From Azospirillum melinis (GTDB taxonomy: Bacteria > Pseudomonadota > Alphaproteobacteria > Azospirillales > Azospirillaceae): a stretch of 64,000 nucleotides of DNA. The DNA lies in contig NZ_WHOS01000001.1 of the NCBI RefSeq assembly GCF_013340935.1, forward strand, positions 186,001 to 250,000. Reading direction: 5' to 3'. Made by a program: the position numbers and the translations under genes. Under the pieces are notes generated by a model. It saw only the letters and a program-made list of their open reading frames with translations. It was not told the DNA's origin and searched no databases. This document shows, one piece after another, positions 32,878 through 40,738 of the stretch. The number at the start of each line of letters is the position of its first letter. The first letter of the stretch is position 1.

Positions 32878-34569
32878 TCAGCGCACTCCCAGCCGCAACT
32901 CCATCATCACGCTGTCGCTTCCCGCCGGGGCGTCCGCCACGGCCACACCCACCGCAACCGCGGGGCCGGCAGAGGAGTCGACCCGCTGAGGAACGCCGCC
33001 TGCGGGGCGCAGGAGGCTGCCCATGCGGATGGTGGCACGGGTCTTGCCAACCGGCGCGGTGCCGCTGGTGGCGACCGGCACGATGCCGCCGGCGGGGGCC
33101 GAGGTCAGGGCAACGCCATCGGCCGGGCGGTCCTGCTCCAACCGGCGCACCCGGTCGTAATCGCGCTGCACCAGATTGCCGGCATCGACGCCGCCGGCCC
33201 CGGCCTTGCGGAACTCGCCGGCGCAGTCCACCGCCTCGAACCGGTTGGCCCGGCAGGTGCCGGAGATGCTGAGCGCCGGAGCGAACCCGTCGCGGCCGAA
33301 GCGGATCAGCCGTTCCGCATCCTCGAACCGGTTGCCGACGGCCGAGGATGCCACCACGGCCGCGGTCTCGATGTCGGCGGCGCGGTCGTTGGTGCCGTCG
33401 CCGAAGCTGGCGCTGCCGCCGGTGAATTGGTTGCGCTCCAGCGACCGCACCACGATCAATCCGGTGACCGGACGCCCGGCCAGACGATAGTCGGGCAGCA
33501 GCGAGCCGCTACAGCCGATCAGGACATTGCCGTACATCTCCGCCATCGGCCCCTGGATCCAGCCGTTGCCGCAGGCCTCGAAGGCGCAGTCGAGGAACTT
33601 GTTGTTGGACAGGAATGTCCGCTTCGGCGCCCCGTCCTCCGCCAGGATGGCGTAGGGCGAGAAACCGAGATGACAGGAGATGAAGCTGGCATGGTCGATG
33701 CCGTTTTCCGGCGCCACGGCGATGGAGGCCAGCGTGTTGCCGGCGAGGTCGGTGTCGAGGAACAGATGATCGCCGAAGCTGTCGGTTCCCGCCGACCAGT
33801 AGGCACCGATGTGGTTCTTGGTCAACTGGCAGGAGATCAGCGAGGAGTGGTCGCGCCAGACATCCACCCCGGCGCGGAAGCCGTAAATCCCGACCCGTTC
33901 CAGCAGGAAACGGGAGGTCAGGGCCACCCCGCCCATGCCCGGCGGCGCATCGCCCGGCCGGTTGCCGGGCTTCGGTCCGCGCAGGCTGAGATGCGCGATG
34001 CGGCTGCGCTGATAGCCCTTGTTGTCGTCGCGGGCGGCCTGCCGGCTGCCGGCACGGATGGCGAAACGGCCTGGCCCCAGATCCTCCGGCCAGGACAGCA
34101 GCGAAGCCCGCATGCCGGCGCCGACGATCTCGACCTCGTTGAAGGCATCGTCGTAGCGGTCGAGGTTGGGCAGGACGATCTCGCCGTCCAGCCGGTACTG
34201 GCCCGGCGGCACCAACACCGTCCCGCCCTGGCCGGTGCGCGACAGTTCCAGGACAGCGCCTTGCAGGGCGGCCCAATCGCATTCCTGATCCAGGGAACGG
34301 GCATGCGGATGGACGCGCCGCGCCGCCTCCAGGCTCTTGTAGCGTTCGGACAGGGGGTGGCTGCGCCCGTCGCCGATGGCGCCGCGGTCGCGGATCGACA
34401 GGGCCGGGCCGCTCCGTGGCGGCGGGCCGGGGGGCGGGTTGGCGGACGGGCGCGATGGCTTGTCCGGAGCGGCCAGGGCGGTACCGGCAGCGGACCCGGC
34501 TGCCGGCAGTGCCAGGACCGCGGCCAGCAGCGCACGCCTGCCGATGCGGCTGCCGGTTCGGTCATTCAT
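32878..34569 (-). CDS. Exported right-handed beta-helix-like protein, possible polysaccharide-modifying enzyme
   Basis: 563 residues. The N-terminus has a Tat-like signal (GRRALLAAVLALPAAG), cleavage likely after ALAA. The rest has the pectate-lyase-type opening RDRGAIGDG and a series of short repeats of the kind found in parallel beta-helix proteins (LFLDTDLAGNT, FISCHLGFSPYA, NKFLDCAFEACGNG, NVLIGCSGS). It may be a polysaccharide lyase, epimerase or depolymerase acting on the polymer made by this locus. No catalytic residues can be named with confidence. The ATG overlaps the stop of the upstream glycosyltransferase (ATGA). Confidence 0.75.
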   Translation of the reverse strand: MNDRTGSRIGRRALLAAVLALPAAGSAAGTALAAPDKPSRPSANPPPGPPPRSGPALSIRDRGAIGDGRSHPLSERYKSLEAARRVHPHARSLDQECDWAALQGAVLELSRTGQGGTVLVPPGQYRLDGEIVLPNLDRYDDAFNEVEIVGAGMRASLLSWPEDLGPGRFAIRAGSRQAARDDNKGYQRSRIAHLSLRGPKPGNRPGDAPPGMGGVALTSRFLLERVGIYGFRAGVDVWRDHSSLISCQLTKNHIGAYWSAGTDSFGDHLFLDTDLAGNTLASIAVAPENGIDHASFISCHLGFSPYAILAEDGAPKRTFLSNNKFLDCAFEACGNGWIQGPMAEMYGNVLIGCSGSLLPDYRLAGRPVTGLIVVRSLERNQFTGGSASFGDGTNDRAADIETAAVVASSAVGNRFEDAERLIRFGRDGFAPALSISGTCRANRFEAVDCAGEFRKAGAGGVDAGNLVQRDYDRVRRLEQDRPADGVALTSAPAGGIVPVATSGTAPVGKTRATIRMGSLLRPAGGVPQRVDSSAGPAVAVGVAVADAPAGSDSVMMELRLGVR

Positions 34570-35825
34570 GGTGCGCGAACCCGAGCCGGTCGCCGGAGCC
34601 CGCCGCCGAGGGCGGTGCGATAGACCTCCTCCACCCGGTCGAGATGGCGGTCCAGGGTAAAGGGTGCTTGCCAATAGCGGTCGTAAGCGTTGCGGCCCAG
34701 CCGCTTCACCTCCGCATCGTGGGAGAACAGCTTCAGGCAGCGGGCAAGGTCGGCGGCGTCGCCGCTGCAAAACAGGAAACCGTTCTCGCCGGACAGGACC
34801 GCCTCCGCCGCCGCGCAATTGTCGCTGACGATGATGGGCACGCCATTCGCCAGCGCTTCATAGGCGGCGAGGCCGAAGGTCTCGTACCACAGCGACGGGA
34901 CCACCAGGGCGCGCGCCCGCCGCAGTTCCTCCAGTACCCGATCCGGCGGCAGCCAGCCGGCAAGCTCCGCCTCCGGATTCAGCCGGCGGACCGTTTCCCT
35001 CTCATCGCCGTCGCCGATGAAGCGCACCGGGCAACCGGCCTCGGCCGCCGCTTCGGCCAGCAGGGCGGCGCCCTTCTCGCGCGACAGGCGGCCGACGAAC
35101 AGCATGTGGCGGTTGTCGGCGACCGGAGCCGGACCGCGATTCCTGATCTCGTCCGGCACCTCGACCGGGTTCGGAATCGGCAAGGTCATGGTGCCGGGCG
35201 GCAGGTGAGGGGCGATCACCGCGCGCTGCCGGTCGCTGAGCGTCACCAGCGCCATGCCCCCGATGAAGCCGCCGGCCAGCGCCCCTGCCGCATGGCGGGC
35301 CGCCCGCCACCATTTGTGATGCAGGGCGCGGGCATCGCAGTCGGTGGCAAGACAGCCGGCAGACAGCGCCCGGTGCGAACAGTTGATGCCTTCGGGAAAG
35401 ACGAAGAAGGCGCCGTTGGGGCAAAGCGGGAAATAATCGTGCAGGGTCAGAAGCACCGGCAGACCGGATTTCCGGCAGACCGGGAAGACGCTGGGCGACA
35501 GCGCCTTGGCCCAGCCATGGATATGGATCACCGTGTCGTTGGCCGGGCAGCCGGCAAGGAGGCTCTCCAGGGCGCGCGCCGCTTCGCGGTTCCAGAGCCC
35601 CCGCAGCGCCGCCTGCACACGGTCGGCATTGCCCTTCAGATCGGCCTGTTCCAGGCAATGCACGGTGATCCCGTCGGTCAGCAGGGCCGGATCGATGGGC
35701 GGCACGGCGGTGAAGAACTGGACCCTGTGGCCGCGCCCGGCCAAGCCGACGGCGCTCGCTATGGCGACCTTCGCCAGCCCGCCGCTGGGGTGGGCATGGT
35801 CGCAGAGGATGACCACCGTGCTCAT
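34566..35825 (-). CDS. Glycosyltransferase family 4 protein
   Basis: 419 residues. GT-B fold: an N-terminal LCDHAHPSGGLAKVAIASAVGLA segment with the glycine-rich loop, and a C-terminal WYETFGLAAYEALANGVP donor motif with E-x7-E. LFVGRLSREKGAALLAEA is also typical of GT4. A Cys-rich insert (CPNGAFFVFPEGINCSHRA, about residues 137-160) is present, as in some GT4 enzymes. It is ten bases from the next upstream gene and overlaps the downstream gene, so it is within the operon. Donor sugar is unknown. Confidence 0.88.
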   Translation of the reverse strand: MSTVVILCDHAHPSGGLAKVAIASAVGLAGRGHRVQFFTAVPPIDPALLTDGITVHCLEQADLKGNADRVQAALRGLWNREAARALESLLAGCPANDTVIHIHGWAKALSPSVFPVCRKSGLPVLLTLHDYFPLCPNGAFFVFPEGINCSHRALSAGCLATDCDARALHHKWWRAARHAAGALAGGFIGGMALVTLSDRQRAVIAPHLPPGTMTLPIPNPVEVPDEIRNRGPAPVADNRHMLFVGRLSREKGAALLAEAAAEAGCPVRFIGDGDERETVRRLNPEAELAGWLPPDRVLEELRRARALVVPSLWYETFGLAAYEALANGVPIIVSDNCAAAEAVLSGENGFLFCSGDAADLARCLKLFSHDAEVKRLGRNAYDRYWQAPFTLDRHLDRVEEVYRTALGGGLRRPARVRAP

Positions 35826-35835
35826 GGCGGGATAC

Positions 35836-37023
35836 TCATTGCAGGGCGCCGCGGTAGACCGCGGCGGTGCGGGCGGCGATCACCGGCCAGTCGAAGCGGC
35901 TGCGGACCAGCGCTCGGCAGGCGTCGGCATCCGGCAGGCGGCGGACGCCGGTCAGTGCTTCGGCGAGGCCGATGCCGATGGACCGTGCGTCGGTCCCGGC
36001 CAGGACGAGGTCGCCGTCCAGCCCTTCCACCACCTCCGGCAGCCCGCCGACCGGGGTGACCATCACCGGGGTGCCGGCCGCCAGCGATTCCAGCGCGGTC
36101 AGGCCGAACCCCTCCAGCGCCTGGGACGGCATCACGCACAAATCGGCGGCGCGGTAGGCCAGCGGAAGATGCGCGTCGGGTACGAAGCCCAGCAGCCGCA
36201 CATGCTCCTCCAGCCCCAGCGCGCCGATGCGGTCCTGAAGGGCTGCCGCCTCCGGCCCGCGCCCGGCCACGATCAGCAGCACGTCCGGCACCCGGCGGCG
36301 CAGCTCCGCCATGGAATCGACCAGCGCCGTCAACCCCATGCGCTTCACCAGCCGCCGCACCGTCAGCACGGTGGGACGGCCTGGAGGCCAGCCGAGCCGG
36401 ACGCGCGCCCGCTGCCGGCTATCGGGAAGGTCGTAGCGGTCGGCATCGACGCCGCCCGGCACCCGGTGGATGCGCTCCGGCGGCACGCCATAACGCTCGG
36501 CCAGGATGGTGGCGAAGGACCGGGACAGCACGACGAAGCGGGTGGCGCGGTGATAGACCAGCCGCTCCACCATGAATTTCAGCCGCACCGCCAGCGGACC
36601 GGCTCCCTCCGCAGCGCTTTCCAGCGCCCAGGGGCCGTGGAAATGGACGACCATCGGGCGGTTGCGCAGGGCCGGCAGGGCTCCCACCGTGTTCAGCGCG
36701 AAATGCGAGGCGACGAGGTCCGGCGCCTGCCGGCGCAGCGCGTCCGCGATGGCGGTCCGCGCCGCCACCATCCGGCGCGGCAAGGAGGCCGAAGGCGGCG
36801 CGAAGCTGGCGATGCGGGCGCCATTGTCCAGCGTTTCGGAAACATTGCCCAGCACGAGCCCGGAGAAGGCGATGCCCTGCTGCGGCAGATGGCGGGCGAG
36901 GTGGTAGAACATGTTCTCCGCCCCGCCATGGGTCTCCGGAAACCAGCCCAGTCCAAGCTGGAGCACGCTGGCCTCCCGCATCTCCCCTGGCAGGGCGCCG
37001 GGCAGGATCAGGCTTCCGTCCAT
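35836..37023 (-). CDS. Glycosyltransferase family 4 protein
   Basis: 395 residues. Typical GT4 segments are FPETHGGAENMFYHLARHL near the N-terminus, VLTVRRLVKRMGLTALVDSMA in the middle and ALEGFGLTALESLAAGTPVM near the donor site. AGAGGA stands before the ATG at 37023, which is inside the end of the ligase/polymerase gene (16-base overlap). A shorter start at MREASVL (36981) is possible. It belongs to the operon and adds one sugar of the repeat unit; specificity unknown. Confidence 0.88.
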   Translation of the reverse strand: MDGSLILPGALPGEMREASVLQLGLGWFPETHGGAENMFYHLARHLPQQGIAFSGLVLGNVSETLDNGARIASFAPPSASLPRRMVAARTAIADALRRQAPDLVASHFALNTVGALPALRNRPMVVHFHGPWALESAAEGAGPLAVRLKFMVERLVYHRATRFVVLSRSFATILAERYGVPPERIHRVPGGVDADRYDLPDSRQRARVRLGWPPGRPTVLTVRRLVKRMGLTALVDSMAELRRRVPDVLLIVAGRGPEAAALQDRIGALGLEEHVRLLGFVPDAHLPLAYRAADLCVMPSQALEGFGLTALESLAAGTPVMVTPVGGLPEVVEGLDGDLVLAGTDARSIGIGLAEALTGVRRLPDADACRALVRSRFDWPVIAARTAAVYRGALQ

Positions 37024-38510
37024 TGCTTGTCCTCTTGGAATTGGCGTTCGGCGGCTTGTTCGACGACGGCCTGCTGCGTGGCGAGCCCATGGTTCTTGGC
37101 GGCCATCGCCATGCCCAGGAAGAACCAGAAGCCGACGCCCGTGACCTTCACCAGCGTGTGCTCGAACACCATGCAGAGGAGGATCGTCAGCGCCGCGGTC
37201 TCGGCGCAGCGGGCGAAGGGGTCGGGCGGCGCCCCGCCGCGGCGCAGCATGCCCACCGTCAGCGCGATGATTCCGGCGACATAGCCCAGCGTGCCGGGCC
37301 AGCCAAGCTCGTAGGGTACGCGCAGGATGCCGCTGTCGAAAAAGGCCATGGCACCCAGCTGGCCGTCCTCGTTGGTCAGCTTGGTCGCGGTGTCGATGGT
37401 GCCGAGTCCGGCGCCGCGCACCTCGGTCAGCGCCTGGATCAGGAAGCGGCCGTAGAACTCCTGCCGCTCCTGATAGCTGCGGTCGTTCTCCATCGAATTC
37501 AGCGTGTCGAAGCGGGAGACGATGGCCTGGTTGACCAACGGCACGCTCAGGAGCGGCAGGGAGCAGAGGATCAGCCCAACACCGACGGCGACCAGCCGCA
37601 GCCGGTGCCGGCCGGGCATGGTCAGCAGCAGCCAGGCGAAGGTGAACAGCCCGGCCAGCCACGCCGCCCGCACCAGACTGAGCAGCAGCGATCCCAGCGC
37701 CAGCGCTCCGGCGATCGGCACGAGAATGCCGCGGGCCGCCGGCAGCACCGCCAGCCCGGTCACCAGCAGGAAAGCCATCGGGCCGGAGGAGTTCAGCGTG
37801 CTGAAGACCCGCACCTGCATCGGCAGCGGCATGCCCTGGTTGGTCATGCCGACATTGATCAGCCAGCGCGCATCCCAGGCCGGCATGAAGAAGTACTGAA
37901 TGAGCCCATAGCCGCCGACAAGCGCCAGCCCCAGCACGAAGGCGCGCAGCACCGCGTCGCGCATCTGCGGGTAGAGCGGCCAGTGCAGGGCGACATAGAG
38001 CCCCAGCGTCACCGGCACCAGCCAGTTCAAGAGCGCGAAGGTCGCCGCCGCCACGCCGGCCTGGGTGATGCCGTTGAAATAGGCGTAGAAGATGCCCAGC
38101 ATCACCGGCACGAAGCCGAAATAGGCGCGGTAACGCAGCATCGGCAAGTACTGTGCGATCACCAGCCAGGTCATGGCACCGACGGCGAAGGGGGTCACCA
38201 TGACCGGACTGATGACGCTCCAGCCCGCTTGGTAATCGACCAGCCGGCGCACCTCCGGCGTCAGGAACCACAGCCACCAGGTGAAGGCGGCGAAGCGGGC
38301 CGGGTCGCGCGTCACCAGCAGCGCGCCGACGGCCAGCGCCCCCACCGGGAAGATGATCTCCAGCAGGCCGGCCTTGCCGACCAACACCGGCATCAAGACC
38401 AGGAACCAGAAGACCGGTGCGGCCAGTTTGCCGAGGGACGGCAGGCCGCCCGCGCCGTGATGGGTGCGCGCCAGATGGTTCGGATCCTGGCCGGCGGTGG
38501 CGAAGGTCAT
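37008..38510 (-). CDS. O-antigen ligase/polymerase family membrane protein (Wzy/ExoQ-like)
   Basis: 500 residues with about 10-12 hydrophobic segments and a long periplasmic loop (roughly residues 330-410), a topology typical of Wzy polymerases and WaaL ligases. The loop carries RSYQERQEFYGRFLIQAL and EVRGAGLGTIDTATKL, similar to the Wzy_C region. It should polymerise repeat units on the periplasmic face or ligate chains. The start ATG overlaps the GT2 stop (ATGA). The presence of both this and a Wzx-like flippase suggests a Wzx/Wzy route. Confidence 0.85.
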   Translation of the reverse strand: MTFATAGQDPNHLARTHHGAGGLPSLGKLAAPVFWFLVLMPVLVGKAGLLEIIFPVGALAVGALLVTRDPARFAAFTWWLWFLTPEVRRLVDYQAGWSVISPVMVTPFAVGAMTWLVIAQYLPMLRYRAYFGFVPVMLGIFYAYFNGITQAGVAAATFALLNWLVPVTLGLYVALHWPLYPQMRDAVLRAFVLGLALVGGYGLIQYFFMPAWDARWLINVGMTNQGMPLPMQVRVFSTLNSSGPMAFLLVTGLAVLPAARGILVPIAGALALGSLLLSLVRAAWLAGLFTFAWLLLTMPGRHRLRLVAVGVGLILCSLPLLSVPLVNQAIVSRFDTLNSMENDRSYQERQEFYGRFLIQALTEVRGAGLGTIDTATKLTNEDGQLGAMAFFDSGILRVPYELGWPGTLGYVAGIIALTVGMLRRGGAPPDPFARCAETAALTILLCMVFEHTLVKVTGVGFWFFLGMAMAAKNHGLATQQAVVEQAAERQFQEDKQWTEA

Positions 38511-39517
38511 GCCGCTGTCTCCCGCCAGTCGCGCATCCCCGCCAGCCGGCCGCGCAGCGTGGCGCGCAGCTTCGCCCCGGCGTGCCGGTCGCCGCGCAGC
38601 CGCAGCCTTGCCCATTGCGCCAGCCCGGGAAACTCACAGGTTCCCACCAGCATGGCCCAGGCGGCGAAGGCGGCGCGGTTGGCCGGGCCGAAATGGGCCA
38701 TCAGCGCCAGCGTGTCGTTGAAGGTCGCGTTTTCCTGCGCCTGCGGGTGGAAGTGATCGGCGCCACGCTGGTCGATGTCGAAACGGACTGCCGGAAAATG
38801 GTCGACCGCGACCAGCGGATCGTAGACCAGCCGCCAGCCCTGGCGGGACAGGCGCAGGCAGAAATCCACCTCGTTGCGGACCTGGGCGCCGCTGCCGCGC
38901 AGCCGGGTGTTCAGCCGCTGGCCGGCGATGGCCACCCGGCGGAAGCTCCAGTTGGCGCCTTTCAGAACATCGACGTCCTGCGCCGGGCCGACGCCCAGAT
39001 GGTGGTTGCCGATGACGCGGCCGAACCATTGCAGCCGGCCGACGATTTCCGCCTCTCCGGTCTCCGGCACGTCGCCGTGATAGACATGGTCGCGGCCGCC
39101 GACCCCGCCGATGCGGGGGTCGGTGCGATACCACGCCTCGATCCGCTCCACCCAGTCGGGATGCGGGACGGCATCGTCGTCGGTGATGGCGACGATATCT
39201 CCGATGGCATGGTCCATGCCGCGGTTGATGGCGGCGACCTGCCCCGGGACGTCGATGCCGACGACCTGGACGGGCAGGGCTGGGTGGTAGCGGCGGGCGA
39301 CCTCGGCGGACTCCGGATCGCTGTCGCGCACGGTGACGACCACCTGGACCGGCGCCAGGGTCTGGCGGACCAGCCCGTCCAGGCAACCGGCCAGCTGGTC
39401 CGGCCGGCGGTAGGTCGGGACGATCACGGTGACGCCCAGCCGCTCGGTGGCGGTGGGGTCTATCGGCACCAGCGATACCGGACGGGTCGCCATGGAAGGA
39501 GTCTTGCCGCCGCTCAT
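38507..39517 (-). CDS. Glycosyltransferase family 2 protein
   Basis: 336 residues. The GT-A nucleotide-binding start VIVPTYRRPDQLAGCLDGLV and the ITDDDAVPHPDWVE metal site (DDD) identify GT2. RRYHPALPVQVVGIDVPGQV lies between the two. These are inverting transferases that add a sugar to an acceptor. ATGA overlaps join it to both neighbours. Donor and acceptor are unknown. Confidence 0.9.
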   Translation of the reverse strand: MSGGKTPSMATRPVSLVPIDPTATERLGVTVIVPTYRRPDQLAGCLDGLVRQTLAPVQVVVTVRDSDPESAEVARRYHPALPVQVVGIDVPGQVAAINRGMDHAIGDIVAITDDDAVPHPDWVERIEAWYRTDPRIGGVGGRDHVYHGDVPETGEAEIVGRLQWFGRVIGNHHLGVGPAQDVDVLKGANWSFRRVAIAGQRLNTRLRGSGAQVRNEVDFCLRLSRQGWRLVYDPLVAVDHFPAVRFDIDQRGADHFHPQAQENATFNDTLALMAHFGPANRAAFAAWAMLVGTCEFPGLAQWARLRLRGDRHAGAKLRATLRGRLAGMRDWRETAA

Positions 39518-40686
39518 GCCGGTGCCAGCTCCCGTCCGCGGCGGCTGATCGCCGTGGGGCGGTCGGGCGCCAGGGAGGCTTCCTCGCCGTTCATCCAACT
39601 GTCGATGGTCTCGCGCAGGCGCGCCTTGAACACGTCGCGGTCGAAGCGGGCCGCATGGGCGCGGATTGCGGCGGGGTTGAAGCGCGCCTCCTGCGCCTCG
39701 AACCGTTCCACCGCCTCGATCAGGCCCTCCGGCGTCTGCTGGTCGAAGAACAGGCCGGACAGGCCGTCCCGCACCGTCTCGGTGGCGCCGCCACGGTTCA
39801 GCGCGATCACCGGACGTCCGGCGGCCATCGCCTCCACCGGGACGATGCCGAAATCCTCGTTGGCGGTGAAGATCAGCGCCCGGCAGGAGGCATAGTGGCG
39901 GTCGAGGTCGGCTGGGGAGCAGTGGCCGACCAGTTCCACCGTCGGTCCGGCCATCTGCTTCAGGCGCCGGAACTCCTCCCCCTCGCCGACGACGACCAGC
40001 TTGCGGCCCATGCGGTTGAACGCCTCGATGGCAACGTCGGCGCGCTTGTAGGAGACGAGCTGGCTGACGAACAGGTAATGGTCGCTCCTGTCGCCGCCGT
40101 TGGGAGTGGTGACGGTGGCGAAGCGCTGCGTTTCCACCGGCGGATGGATGACGGTGGCGTCGCGGCGATAGACCCGCCAGATGCGCTGGGCAACCGTGTG
40201 CGAATTGGCGATGAAGCGGTCGACCCGCGCCGCGGTCGCCAGATCCCATTGCCGCAGGCGGTGGATGGCATAGGGCATCAGCGGCCGGACGATCGGGCCG
40301 GCCGAGTGCAGGTAATCGTGATAGCCGCTCCACACATAGCGCATCGGCGTGTGGCAGTAGCAGACATGCAGCGCGTCGGGCCGCGTCAGCACGCCCTTGG
40401 CCGGTCCGGATTCGCTGCTGATGACCAGATCGTAAGCGCTGAGGTCAAGTTGCTCCAGCGCCAGCGGCATCAGCGGCAGGTATTTCTGGTACATCCGGTG
40501 GGCCATCGGCAGCCGGTCGATGAAGGTCGTGGTGACCCGGTGGCTGCGGATGATCGGCGACATGCGTTCCGGCCGGTAGACATGGGTGAAGATGTCTGCC
40601 TCCGGATACAGCTCGCACAGGGCTTCGACGACCTTCTCGCCCCCGCGCATCCCGACGAGCCAGTAATGGACGATCGCGACTTTCAT
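39514..40686 (-). CDS. Glycosyltransferase family 4 protein (WbaZ/mannosyltransferase-like)
   Basis: 390 residues. The N-terminus reads VAIVHYWLVGMRGGEKVVEAL, and the donor domain has NEDFGIVPVEAMAAGRPVIAL; ESGPAKGVLTRPDALHVCYCHTPMRYVW in the first half is typical of WbaZ-like enzymes that transfer mannose from GDP-mannose. The family link suggests mannosyl transfer but does not prove it. GGAGA precedes the ATG. The gene is 52 bases past the autokinase stop and overlaps the GT2 gene by ATGA. Confidence 0.85.
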   Translation of the reverse strand: MKVAIVHYWLVGMRGGEKVVEALCELYPEADIFTHVYRPERMSPIIRSHRVTTTFIDRLPMAHRMYQKYLPLMPLALEQLDLSAYDLVISSESGPAKGVLTRPDALHVCYCHTPMRYVWSGYHDYLHSAGPIVRPLMPYAIHRLRQWDLATAARVDRFIANSHTVAQRIWRVYRRDATVIHPPVETQRFATVTTPNGGDRSDHYLFVSQLVSYKRADVAIEAFNRMGRKLVVVGEGEEFRRLKQMAGPTVELVGHCSPADLDRHYASCRALIFTANEDFGIVPVEAMAAGRPVIALNRGGATETVRDGLSGLFFDQQTPEGLIEAVERFEAQEARFNPAAIRAHAARFDRDVFKARLRETIDSWMNGEEASLAPDRPTAISRRGRELAPA

Positions 40687-40738
40687 GGTGGGTTCTCCAG
40701 AAAGGGACCGGCGCTTGCCTGAGCCCAAGGGTTCGACC

